This document shows positions 9,994 to 20,815 of a stretch of 64,000 nt of DNA, piece by piece. The DNA is from Cololabis saira (Eukaryota; Chordata; Actinopteri; Beloniformes; Belonidae). A program made the translations under genes and the position numbers. The DNA is taken from NCBI RefSeq assembly GCF_033807715.1, contig NC_084591.1:50382615-50446614 (forward strand). The letters are read 5' to 3'. The number at the start of each line of letters is the position of its first letter. Within the stretch, counting starts at the first letter, position 1. The notes under the pieces were generated by a model. It had not been told where the DNA came from. It did no database searches and saw only the letters and a program-made list of their open reading frames with translations.

Positions 9994-10339
9994 GGAAAAA
10001 AAATTAGATACGATTCAATACTCTCAATACACTAACAAACAAACAGGAGCTACACAGACTTGCTGCCACTCTGCGGCGCATGCGCACGAAGACATGGATA
10101 ATTATTATCTCCCCACTCCCATCTCCCCATGGAGCCCCGGCACAGGCCAGCAGCCCCCTCACCCCATGTGGCTATGACGGTAACGACATTTAGCAGTGTC
10201 CCCTCCTCCAAAGACCCCTACGTGAAAGTGTCCTTGTCAGGTGTGTATCTGTTGAGTGGAGAGATGTCTAAGATGTTAATAAAAACTGAGGAGCAGGCGG
10301 TCCCAGGTTATGTAACACCCTCCAACCCCTCTGACCTAA

Positions 10340-10951
10340 TGCCACTTTTCCACTAGTCTCGGCTCAGCCCGGCTCGGCGCGGCTCGACGCGGCTCCACCC
10401 GTGTGTTTTTGCACAGTCAGATGAGAATTGGGGGGGGTGTGGTGAATCTGCTGTGACGTACTCGATTGCGCAACACCTTTGTTTGTGTCGGCGCAGATGA
10501 GAAATCAGCTGAAGCCGCGAGCGGCTGAGAAAAAAACAGCCCGTCTACATCCCTTTTTTAATTTTCTCGACAGCCACCAGGTTTATGAACATCTGCACCT
10601 CAGAGCTCGATCACCAAACAGACGTTTGTGCTGTATAATAAAATCGCAGCGAGCCGCGAGTCGCCTCGCGCTGACTCCCGCTTCCTGATTCAAACGTTTG
10701 ACGGCCCGCCCCCCCGACCAATCAGAGGCGTGGAGGGTGATGACGGCCCCGCCCCCCGACCAATCAGTGGCGCGGAGGGTGGTGACGTCGGAAATAGTCC
10801 CTGCTCAGCCCTGATAGAACTTCGCCAGAATGGTTACAGAAAAATGTATCGGCTTGGAGCGGCTCTACCCGTCTCAGCCCGAGTGCAAAAGCGCAAAACG
10901 GGGCCGTGGCGGGTAGAACCGAGGTGAAGCGACACTAGTGCAAAAGGGCCA
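10340..10951. mobile_element. PIF/Harbinger-type MITE with TAA target duplication
   Basis: 612 bp bounded by TAA at 10337-10339 and TAA at 10952-10954. The left end TGCCACTTTTCCACTAGT pairs with the inverted right end ACTAGTGCAAAAGGGCCA, differing at a few positions. A 3-bp TWA duplication is the Harbinger hallmark. The interior is very GC-rich near the left end (CTCGGCTCAGCCCGGCTCGG) and contains a tandem duplication of about 46 bp around 10697-10790 built on CGACCAATCAG + GGCG. No transposase frame, so it is non-autonomous. Confidence 0.75.
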
Positions 10952-10954
10952 TAA

Positions 10955-12142
<1,188 letters not shown>

Positions 12143-12404
12143 GAGAGGGATTCCCAGGGCAGCAGAGGATTCCCAGCAGCAGCGAACGCACCACGAGATG
12201 TGGTAGTATCGCGAGAACGAGGCAGCAGAATCCAACATGGCGAGGTAATACTTTCGTTTTCAATAAATGCTTTAAAAACGATTATATTCTCAGTTTAAAA
12301 TAACGAAAGGGTAGTTTATAGTTAGATTATATAATTCCGAACCCAACCTGGAGCAAAGCGAATCTTTAGACGCATCTATAGACGAGTATTTTGAGAGATT
12401 TGTC

Positions 12405-13199
12405 ATGGTGAAGAAGTCTGGGGGCGCGTCCTCCGGTGCTTCCTCCGGCGCTTCCTCCACGCCCAAGCGTTCCCGTCCTGAGGATTCCCCTGGAGCAATC
12501 TCTCCTCCAGGAAATACCACCGAGGACATTCTGAGGTCCATTGACACCCGCTTGGCCTCCCATGACTCCCGTTTATCCCTGGTGGAAGTCCTGCACAAGG
12601 AATTCCAGTCATTAAGAGAAGCTGTGGAATACGGTAACCAGCAGGTGGAAAAATTGATGGCTGAAAACACCAATCTGAAGAAGTCGATGAAATCCATGTC
12701 AGAGGGTTTTAGCCGACTCCAAAATGAAAATAAATCTTTAAAGGAGGCCGTTTTAGACCTTCAAGCTCGTTCCATGAGGGACAACTTGGTGTTCTCGGGG
12801 ATCCCGGAGAAACCTGATGAAGATCCTGAACAATCCGTCCAGGATTTCATCCGGAACCACCTGAAGCTTCCAGAAGACCTGGCGAACTCCATCACGTTTC
12901 ACCGCGTCCATCGCCTAGGAGGAAGAAGACCCGAAGCCCAGAGACCCAGGCCCATTGTTGCTAAATTCGAACACTATAAAGACAAAGAGCTTGTGAGAAG
13001 ACGGGGGCCACAGCTACGCGGATTGCCGTTCTCCGTGAACGACCAGTTCCCCCGGGAGATCCTGGACCGTCGCCGAGTCCTCTTCCCGGTCCGGAGGAGG
13101 TTCATGACGGAGGGATCTCGTGCTGTCATCACCGTGGACAAGCTGTACGTGAACGGACAACTGTACCGCGACTCCAACATCACGCCCTGGCTCTTCTAA
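12405..13199 (+). CDS. L1 ORF1 protein (RNA-binding, coiled-coil/RRM type)
   Basis: 264 codons, open from ATG. Residues 1-45 are low-complexity Ser/Ala/Pro. Residues 50-130 are a predicted coiled coil with heptad-like Leu, Glu and Lys (SRLSLVEVLHKEFQSLREAV, VEKLMAENTNLKKSM). From about residue 125 the RRM-like core starts with SMRDNLVFSGIPEKPDE and continues through FIRNHLKLPED and ITFHRVHRLG. The C-terminal domain follows (RPIVAKFEHYKDKELVRR, DQFPREILDRRRVLFPVRR), ending in RDSNITPWLF. This is the architecture of L1 ORF1p, which trimerises and coats L1 RNA. It appears full length, with the coding stop 182 bases before the resumed ORF2 reading. An alternative class is a Tx1-type ORF1, but no zinc knuckle is seen. 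Confidence 0.85.
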   Translation: MVKKSGGASSGASSGASSTPKRSRPEDSPGAISPPGNTTEDILRSIDTRLASHDSRLSLVEVLHKEFQSLREAVEYGNQQVEKLMAENTNLKKSMKSMSEGFSRLQNENKSLKEAVLDLQARSMRDNLVFSGIPEKPDEDPEQSVQDFIRNHLKLPEDLANSITFHRVHRLGGRRPEAQRPRPIVAKFEHYKDKELVRRRGPQLRGLPFSVNDQFPREILDRRRVLFPVRRRFMTEGSRAVITVDKLYVNGQLYRDSNITPWLF

Positions 13200-13304
13200 A
13201 AAGGATGAGTACAAAATTTACTTTCTTTTCCTCTCTTTCTTTCTTACTAACTGGTGATTAGGTTAGATATAGTTACATAAACACTTGGTGATTAGATTAG
13301 ATAT

Positions 13305-15184
13305 AGTTTCATATAAAAATATTATACAGCTCTCCCAAGGCACGTGTAAGGACAAATGATCAAATCTCTACAAGTTTTACCTTGCAAAGAGGCACTAGAC
13401 AGGGTTGCCCTCTCTCTCCCTCATTATTTGCAATATTTATTGAACCTTTAGCAGCAGCTATTAGACAAAATCAAAATATTAAAGGTATACAATGTAAAAT
13501 ATTAGAGCACAAAATAAGTCTTTATGCGGATGACGTACTCCTCTTCCTCCAGAACTCACGATCTTCACTATCACAGACAATTGCACTTATAGAGGGATTT
13601 TCATCTCTGTCTGATTATTCTATTAATTGGTCTAAATCCACTGTTTTGTGTGTTAACTGCAATTTTAGGAATATAACCAATACTCAATTACAATCAGGGA
13701 ACATTAGATATTTAGGCATAAACATCTCCCCTAGGCTGTCAGAGTTAATAAAATTAAATCATGTTCAGCTTATAAAGAAAATAGAAGATGATCTTTCCAG
13801 ATGGAGCTCTCTCCCCATTTCGCTCATGGGTAGAATAGCCACCATTAAAATGATGGTTTTACCAAAAGTAAATTATTTTTTCTCAATGATACCATGCAAA
13901 CCCCCTCTTTCCTGGTTTAAATCGTTGGACTCATATGTATCAAAATTTCTGTGGAAAAATAAAACTCCACGTATTAGTTTAAAGACATTGCAAAAATCCA
14001 AAGAATATGGAGGTTTAGAATTACCTAATTTTCAGTATTACTTCATAGCCAGTAAGTTACAGTATATTGTAAAATGGTCAAAAGATCATCCTTTAGATAG
14101 TCAATGGCTGGACTCAGAGCAAGTGTTTTGTAATGAACTAGAAATCTCAGAGTTACCATTTATTAGTCAAAGTATCAAACGTCATCAATGTTTCAAAAGC
14201 ATTAATATTAGCACAACTTTATCAGCTTGGTGGGAATTTCTTAAAATAGCTAAAATTTCACTTTTTCCATGTGACCGTACACCCATATGGAACAACCCAG
14301 ACATCGTGAAAAATGATAAAAAGATGGTTAACTTCGTTCAATGGAGAGATCAAGGAATACGGTACTTACAGCACGTAATTGTAGGAGGACAGTTTGTACC
14401 TTTCAATACACTTATTGTTCAATACGGAGTTAGCAGGAATACATTTTTAGAGTATCAACAACTTAAGGCAATAATAAATAAAACATACAAAATTAGCCAA
14501 TTAGATTTACAACTTCCCGCTAAGATAATAGATTTATTGAATCTAAGCACTTTAAAGTTGTTATCAAAACTCTACAGGTTAGTGTCTAAACTGGACGATT
14601 CAGTCTCTCTCCCGATCTCTAAGTGGGAGGCGGATCTCTCTCTTAATACCGACCAGTTTTCTTGGTCACAAATATGCTTAAATACGTTTACTATGACTAA
14701 AAACCCAAACCTACAACTTATACAGTACAAAGTTCTTCATAGAATACATTATACTGGACAAAGGATGTTCCAGATGGGCTTTGTCACCTCTAATATCTGT
14801 TCACAGTGCACAGAGAACACCCCAGATAATTATATGCATGCTTTATGGTTCTGTACACCGGTACAGAGGTTCTGGAAGGAGATTTGTGAGGATTTATCCA
14901 CATGGATCAACCACAGAATCCCAGTGTGCCCCACGGTATGTATATTAGGTCACCTGGGAGACACTCAAATAGATCCTAATTGGACACACCGGGTTCTCAC
15001 TGCCTTATGTATCGCAAAGAAAACCATTCTAGTAAATTGGAAACAAAAATCCAGTTTATGTATCAACCATTTTAGGAATCTTTTATCAGATCATATTAGT
15101 AGTGAGATAATGTCTGCCTCCACTGAACAACATTCGGCTGAATTGCACTCTCTGTGGTCCCCGTTTATTGGCTTCGTTACCTAG
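13305..15184 (+). pseudogene. L1 ORF2, N-terminal half deleted (starts inside RT)
   Basis: The first in-frame ATG is at 13382, but the reading is already RT upstream: IKILYSSPKARVRTND from about 13323. Then come LQRGTRQGCPLSPSLFAIF, HKISLYADDVLLFL (Y48, catalytic D50-D51 counted from 13382), ISLMGRIATIKMMVLPKVNY, FLWKNKTPRISLKTLQKS and GGLELPNFQYYFIA. A long C-terminal domain ends in a zinc-binding-like segment with CSQCTENTPDNYMHALWFC. It stays open to TAG at 15182-15184. The endonuclease and the first RT motifs are missing, about 500 codons by comparison with usual L1 ORF2, with the deletion junction near 13300. It could not mobilise itself. Confidence 0.85.
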
Positions 15185-16444
15185 TGGGGGCGGGGGGGGT
15201 GGTGATCTCGTAGCCCTTGGGGTTGGGGGTCGGCTTGGGGGGTCTGGGGCGCGGGCCTCTGGTGGCCCCTGGGGGGCGGTGGGGGGGGGCCGCGGGGCCC
15301 TGTCCCTAGCCGGTGGGGGCCTTGGGGGCCTGTGGGGGGGGTTACCTCATGGCGGTGGGGGGGGGGTGGCTGGGGAGGGCTCGGGCGGGGGGCTGTGGCG
15401 TCTCCGGGCCTCCCGGGGGGGGCGGGGCCGTGGACGTGGGGGTCCCACCCGGAGGGCCCGGCCCTGCCTGGGTGGGGGGTGGCTGTCTGCGCTGGGGGGG
15501 CATTGCTGCCTTGGTCCTCCGTCGCTGGGCGGGGGCCAAGTGCCCCTGCGGATGTGGGGACTCCGGGACCCTTGGGGTGTCTGCCGGGGTGGCCTCGGGG
15601 GGGGGGTGGGGCCGGGTCCGGGGAGCGGGCCTCCCCTGACCGGGGGGTGCACGGGCGGGCGCGACGGCGGGGTGGCACCATTCCCAGGTATCTATGTCTT
15701 ATGTTGTCAGTATGAATGGGAGGATGTTGGACCGTTTCCGCCTCCGTCTGGGGGCTCCGGCGGCGCCGGAGGCGCCCTTGGAGGTACGGTGGGGCCCTTG
15801 CCCGGCTCGGGGGGCCGGCCCCCGTCTACTGGACGGCCGGTGGGGGGACGCGGGTGTCTTATCAGGGCCGGCTTTGCTGGTCCTGCTTCCTGGCTTCGGC
15901 CTCCGCTCCCCCTCTTGCCCCCCCTACACGATTCATACGCACATAGGCGAAAGGCGGGGGGTCCGGGTCGTGGGGGGCACTGTCCCGCGGGGCCTGGCAC
16001 TCCCCGCCTCACGGTTTTAACAGCAAAATAGACACTGCACATTCAACACTTAATAAATACATTTGACAAGGACACGTAGTTCGGGAGGGGGGGGGGGTCT
16101 GTGTCAATCGATACTTGGCCCTCCCTCCTCCCTGTTTTTATGGCATTAATCACATGCACTCAACACAAGGGGCGGGAGGGGGTCCCACATCACCCGCGTT
16201 CCCTCACCGGCCTGGGCCTGGGACGGGTGGGTCGGGTTACCCGGGCCTGGCGGGGCCCGCCGTGCAGCCTGGGGTGCCTTCTGGCGGTGCTGGATCCCCC
16301 CGGGGAGGGGGAAACGGTGCGTGATTGTATGTCTGTGTCGGTGAGAATGCGGTATGGAAGGGTCCTGCCATGGAGGATTTGAGCCTCCATTGGCAGGACA
16401 TCAAAAACTTAATAATTTATCAATATTATATTATACAAAGATGG

Positions 16445-16477
<33 letters not shown>

Positions 16478-17113
16478 GTATTATTATTATTATTATGTAT
16501 AGTATATTATATTATTATTAGTATAGGTATCGGATAGGTGAATGGATGAATGAATGGGATGCCTGGGTCTGGGGCCCTCCGTTGTCGGGCCTGCGCGGGT
16601 GTCGCCTTGTTGGGGGGTTCCCTCTCTCCGGGCCCGTCTCCGGTCCCCCCCGCTGCCTCTACGGCGGGGCGCCCCTCTGGTCTTGGAGGGCCACTTTCGT
16701 GGGGGACGGGTGCGCCTGCCCGCGTCGGCGGCCGGGGCGGCTCTGTCTCTCCGGGCAGGCTGGCCCCCTGCCGGGTGGGGGTCGTTGGCCTGAAGGGTGA
16801 GGGCCTCCTGGCCGCGTGTCCGGCCCGGACCGGGTGGCCGGGGATTGCCTGGGTCGCGGTCCGCCGCCGCGGGATCCCTGGCTGCTTCTTTCCGCGCCGT
16901 GGGGGCCCCGCCCGCGGGCCCCCTCGGCCGCCGCCGGGTTGGGGGGGGGGCTCGCAGGCGGTGGGTTGCCTCCCTCCTACTTCTCCCCTCTGTGGGGTTG
17001 CCGGTGGCCTGGGTTCCGGGCTCTTCCTTGTCGGCCTCTGGTCTCGCGGGTGGCGGGGTTGCTCCCCCCCCTCCCCCACTATAGATACACTTCAGGTGGA
17101 GCTTTGTTTGGTT

Positions 17114-17172
<59 letters not shown>

Positions 17173-17188
17173 GTCATTTAGTCACATG

Positions 17189-17268
<80 letters not shown>

Positions 17269-17731
17269 CATGATCATATACACACACACACACACACATA
17301 GACATACACACTGGCTTGTTCACCTGCATGCTGGCTCTCTAGTTTTTGGGTTTAGGTAGCGGTAGCGATAGCTTAGCTCAGACTGCGATCAGATCTCAAG
17401 ATTTAGGTCGATTGCTGTTCGTGTTTTGGATGGCTCCGTGCCGGTTTCGTGCTTTGTTTGTGGTTTTTTTGTTGCAGATTTCCAGTGCTTGACGTGTGTC
17501 TCCGTGTGTTCCTGCTTCCTGGATTGGCAGTGGATGTCGTCACCCCCCACCCCCACCCCCTCCCCCCCCCCCAAAAAAAAAAAAAAAAAAAAACCACTGG
17601 GTTTGTATGTGTATATTTATGTATGTGTACGCATATGTGTGCGTATATATATGTATATATTACATATAGTAATAATGCACACTTTTGGTTTCTACCGTCA
17701 TGGTATCAATCAATAATATGTGTGCAGACAA

Positions 17732-17760
<29 letters not shown>
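15185..17760 (+). other. L1 3' UTR: G-rich block, TTA repeat, CA repeats, poly-A
   Basis: Directly after the ORF2 stop. 15185-16010 is extremely G-rich on the sense strand. 16440-16520 is a TTA/ATT microsatellite. 16545-17090 is a second GC-rich block. 17118-17167 and 17193-17266 are CA repeats. 17340-17735 is mixed sequence with a C-rich then A-rich tract (17540-17593), ending in poly-A. ORFs of 60-290 codons on both strands (Gly/Arg/Pro-rich) are compositional artefacts, since none has a domain and all frames are equally open. The order is kept in two other copies. Confidence 0.85.
15219..15249 (+). other. Predicted G-quadruplex at the start of the L1 3' UTR
   Basis: Four runs of at least four G separated by loops of 2, 7 and 3 bases (TT, TCGGCTT, TCT), starting 35 bases after the ORF2 stop. 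Many further G-runs follow up to 15630. It satisfies the usual quadruplex pattern on the sense (RNA) strand; folding is inferred. Confidence 0.6.
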
Positions 17761-17763
<3 letters not shown>

Positions 17764-17773
17764 ATCAACGTTC

Positions 17774-18209
17774 TCTGCAGCCCTGAGGTTCTCTGGCAGT
17801 CTGGCAGGGCCATAATGGCTGAATGCAGCCTCACCGTGGGTTTTGGTCCCGGTTCGGGGAATGGTTAATGGTGCCAGAGGACCTCAGGGTCCATGAGGGT
17901 TGATACGGTAAAAGCAGATCAGATAAATAAGATGGCCCAAGACCGTTAAAATCAATCCTGAAGCGGACGGGGAGCCAATGCAGCGATTTTAAAACAGGTG
18001 TAATGTGCTCCCGCCCTCTGGTCCTCGTCAGCACGCGAGCGGCTGAATTCTGTAGTAATTGTAAGTTCTTAATACTCTTTTTAGGAAGACGAGAGAGCAG
18101 AGCATTACAATAATCTAAACGACTAGAGATAAAAGCATGCATCAGCACCTCCATGCTGGCCTGAGAGAGAAATGGGCGGACTCTTGCTATATTCTTAAGA
18201 TGGTAAACT
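17774..18209 (-). pseudogene. 5' part of the split minus-strand L2-type LINE (RT C-terminal region)
   Basis: The minus strand reads [20 protein letters not shown], then [15 protein letters not shown], then [20 protein letters not shown] and [14 protein letters not shown], the conserved C-terminal portion of L2/CR1-group ORF2. At 17774 the sequence continues into 12142 once the L1 and one target copy are removed, giving LRAAENVDIFKRRLKT across the join. Small deletions and stops are present. Its 5' edge at about 18209 abuts an L1 fragment. Confidence 0.75.
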
Positions 18210-18836
18210 TATTACTGGTACTTATTATGGACTTGAGTTGTTGGTATTCTAAAAATGTGTTACTGCTAATCAGAGTTGGGTAGTAACGAGTTACATTTAC
18301 TCTGTTACATTTACTTGAGTAAGTTTTGGGAAATTCTGTACTTTTAGGAGTAGTTTTGAATCACTTTACTTTTACTTGAGTAAATTTGTGAAGGAGAAAC
18401 TGTTACTCTTACTCCGCTACATTAGGCTACGTTGAGCTGTTACTTTTCATTTATCCCTTTTATCCGCGTATGCGTCAATTTCATGACATCACTGAGTGAT
18501 TCTTTGGGAAAAATGTTTGTTTTCGCATGTTTTGTCACATTTACACAGACTCAAACACACACAGAGTTTCTATGAGTTCATGGGCTTGTTCTAGTTCTGG
18601 TTAAAAAAGAAAAATACAAAGTGCTACTTGTGCTTAATTTATTTTTTTATTCTGTTATTATTTTATTTATTTTATTATTTATAAAAGTACTTGAATTTAC
18701 TTTAAGATTATTTTAATTTAAGCTATTTTGTATTAATTTTAATTAATTTTATTGATTTAATTTGCCTGAAGATGATTATTTTGTACTTTTGTCTGTTTAA
18801 ATGGTTGTGTTAAAAAAATAAATCAGACGTTACTCA

Positions 18837-19778
18837 AATCAAATCAAATCAAACTTTATTTGTAAAGCACCTTTCATACAAAAAATGTAACACAAAGTGC
18901 TTTTCATAAAACATAAACATAAAATGTATTAATGCCCCCCTCCCCCCCTCCCCGCACACACACAGACAGACACAAGCAGACACACGGGGTAGACATGTAT
19001 GTAATGGCTGAGCACTGAGGATCCAGGTGAGGAAACGGTAATAGGGAGCCGTCCAGGCCAGGAGGTCTCATAGCCCGCAGCTACAAGGGGGGGGGCCCAC
19101 AGAGACCATCCCGGCCCGGACGGATAGAGGAGTCCACACCACAGCGGTGAAGCTGTGGTGAGGAGTTTTTCCTTGCCACTGTTTGGCTTAAGCTTTTTCT
19201 CCCACTAGGGGAGTTTTTACCTGCCATTGTTTATGTAATAACTGCTCGGGGGTCATGTTCTGGGTATGGGTCTCTGGAAAGCGTCTAGAGACAACTCTGT
19301 TGTATTAGACGCTATATAAATAAAATTGAATTGAATTGAATTGAATTGAAGCCGTGGCGTAGAGCTCCACCACCATCCAGGCCAGAACAACCCCCAGGAC
19401 GACCCCCTGCAGGCCAGAGTCACTCCCAGCATGGAGGCTCCCCATGAGGAAACACTGGAGATAAAAGCTACAAGAAAGCAGGATAAAATACACTAAAGGA
19501 GTTTAAAAAGTATAACATAACGTAAAATCCTAAAAGTATGTCTAAAAAGCAAGACATTAAAAACTAAAGGAATAAGACAGTAAAATGTATAAAATAGACC
19601 ATAAATAACGACTAAAATATTCAGATAAAACAATGAAAACAAATCATGATAAAAAAAGGATAAACTAAATATAAAACAGAGCAGTAAGATCCAATAAAAA
19701 TAAGGGTGAGCATAAAAAATGTAAAAGAGTTAAATGAGTCAGTTAAAAGCCTGATTAAAGAGATGGGTCTACTCAACA
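18837..19778 (-). mobile_element. 5'-truncated minus-strand L2-type LINE inside the hAT element
   Basis: Flanked by GTTACTCA at 18829-18836 and 19779-19786. The plus strand opens with ATCAAATCAAATCAAAC, the reverse complement of a TTTGA-type LINE 3' tail, then CTTTATTTGTAAAGCACC. The body is 3' UTR like that at 11620-12060. At the far edge the C-terminal ORF2 block (TTGAGTAGACCCATCTC side) begins. It is itself interrupted by the L2 tail at 19161-19346. Confidence 0.75.
19161..19346 (+). mobile_element. Severely 5'-truncated L2-like LINE 3' end
   Basis: Only the last roughly 185 bp of the L2 family seen at 3498-6757: AGGAGTTTTTCCTTGCCACT through GGGTCATGTTCTGGGTATGG and TAGACGCTATATAAATAAAA to TTGAA repeats. 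It is flanked by TGAAGCTGTGGTG (19148-19160) and TGAAGCCGTGGCG (19347-19359), a 13-bp duplication with two changes. Confidence 0.8.
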
Positions 19779-20545
19779 GTTACTCAGTACTTGAGTAGTT
19801 TTTCCACCAAGTACTTTTACTTTTACTCAAGTAATTATTTGGATGACTACTTTTTACTTCTACTTGAGTCATATTATTCTGAAGTAACAGTACTTTTACT
19901 TACAATTTTTTCCTCTGCTGCTAATTCCATATTGAATAGTGAGTGTGTTAAAAGGTACAGCATTTCCATTCATGATTATATGTTGTAAACACTTTATTCC
20001 TTGATCTCTCCACTGATTGAAGTTTACTGTCTTTTCATCATTTTTCAGGATGTTTGGGTTGTTCCAGATGAGTGTGCGATCAGATGGAGAAAGTGAGACT
20101 TTGGTTATTTTAAGGAAGTCCCACCAGACCTTCAGAGAGGAGCTAATATTAATAAATTTATGATGCTTGATGTTTTGACTGAAAAATGGTAAAAATTTCC
20201 AAATCATTACAAAACACCTGTTCTGAATCCAGCCATTCACTATCTAGTGAGTGATTTTTGCACCATTTTAAGATACTGTAACTTATTAACTAAGAAGTAG
20301 GACTGGAAGTTGGGTAAGTCTAAACCTCCACAGTCTTTGTTTTTTTTTTGTAACGTTTTTTAAGGTAATACATGATGTTTTATTTTTCCATAAAACATTT
20401 GATACGTATGAGTCCAGTGATTTAAATTAAGGTTTGAAGGGTATCATTGGAAAAAGATAATTTATTTTTGGTAAAACCATAATTTTGATGGTGGCAATTC
20501 TCCCCATGAGTGAAATGGGAAGAGAATTTAATTTTTTTTTAGCTC

Positions 20546-20815
20546 AGACAGCCCAGGGCAGGGCTATTCAATTGGCGGCCCGCGGGCCACATGCGGCCCG
20601 CCAGGAGCTTTTATGTGGCCCCTGGTCATATTTCAAAAAAGGGTTGTTTGAAAAAAAAAAATACAATTTTTTTTTTTTTTTTTTTTTTTCATTTCAGATT
20701 TTTTGCCAGTGTTGCACAGTGTTAATGTTTGTCACATTATTATTAATCTCCGTTGTACAGAGGACTTGTTGACATCATTAGGCTTCTAGGATTGGCCTGA
20801 CATTTTTTTCATTTG
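20546..20815. repeat. Probable DNA-transposon fragment (GGCGGCCCGCGGGCC type)
   Basis: Contains CAGGGCTATTCAATTGGCGG and CCCGCGGGCCACATGCGGCC, a palindromic core shared by widespread vertebrate hAT-like repeats, followed by poly-T at 20669-20688 and unremarkable AT-rich DNA. I could not find the matching opposite end, so family and limits are uncertain. It separates two L1 fragments. Confidence 0.4.

Larger units (their letters stand above)
6858..10010 (-). mobile_element. Rex1/Babar-like LINE, minus strand, nearly complete ORF2
   Basis: Read on the minus strand: a 5' stretch near 10000-10100, an ORF2 with endonuclease and reverse transcriptase split by one stop and one frameshift, then a 3' UTR to about 6858. 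The 3' end reads GGGGATGAATAAAGTTCTTT followed by a short CTATC repeat, typical of Rex1-type fish LINE tails. Coding evidence is in the two entries below. Most Rex1 copies in fish are strongly 5'-truncated; this one keeps the endonuclease. The clade is judged by motif style (FDFSSAFNTIQP, GAPQGTVLAP) and is likely but not proven. Confidence 0.75.
12143..17760 (+). mobile_element. L1-like LINE, intact ORF1, internally deleted ORF2, long G-rich 3' UTR
   Basis: Flanked by a 13-bp direct repeat AATATCAACGTTC at 12130-12142 and 17761-17773, the second copy directly after a poly-A run (17736-17760). This is a textbook target-primed insertion with a visible target duplication. Joining the outer flanks restores the reading of an interrupted minus-strand L2-type LINE, which independently confirms the boundaries. 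Order: 5' UTR 12143-12404, ORF1, a short spacer, an ORF2 that begins only in the middle of the RT, then a 2.6-kb 3' UTR. Two more copies of this 3' UTR occur at 42306-44620 and 50055-52609. Confidence 0.9.
18271..19917. mobile_element. hAT-type non-autonomous element with 8-bp target duplication, carrying a nested LINE
   Basis: Flanked by CTGCTAAT at 18263-18270 and 19918-19925. The ends CAGAG at the left and CTCTG at the right are inverted. The interior has many short inverted and direct copies of TTACTTGAGTAA and TTTTACTTTTACT, a style common in fish hAT MITEs. It is split by a LINE at 18837-19778 with its own 8-bp duplication. Without that LINE the element would be about 700 bp. No transposase reading. 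Confidence 0.8.
18210..20545 (-). mobile_element. 5'-truncated L1 ORF2 fragment, interrupted by a hAT element
   Basis: On the minus strand, 20545 to 19918 and then 18270 to 18210 form one L1 ORF2 reading. It contains SLPISLMGRIATIK near 20500, a middle part with WWDFLKITKVSLSPSDRTLI and WNNPNILKNDEKTVNF, then VPFNTLTIQYGISS at the hAT edge, resuming as SSNTFLEYQQLKSII on the other side. It is the same subfamily as the ORF2 at 13305-15184 (compare WWEFLKIAKISLFPCDRT and NTFLEYQQLKAIINK). Both ends are truncated, and a poly-T tract at 20341-20350 disrupts the frame. Confidence 0.8.

Noticed and set aside
15168..16031. Gly-rich ORFs of 100-290 codons in the G-rich block (also at 42324-42924 and 51683-52416)
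   Set aside because: All frames on both strands are open because of base composition, no domain is visible, and the region is an L1 3' UTR.
16493..17181. Arg/Pro/Gly-rich ORFs with His-Thr tails
   Set aside because: They arise from the GC-rich UTR block running into a CA repeat.
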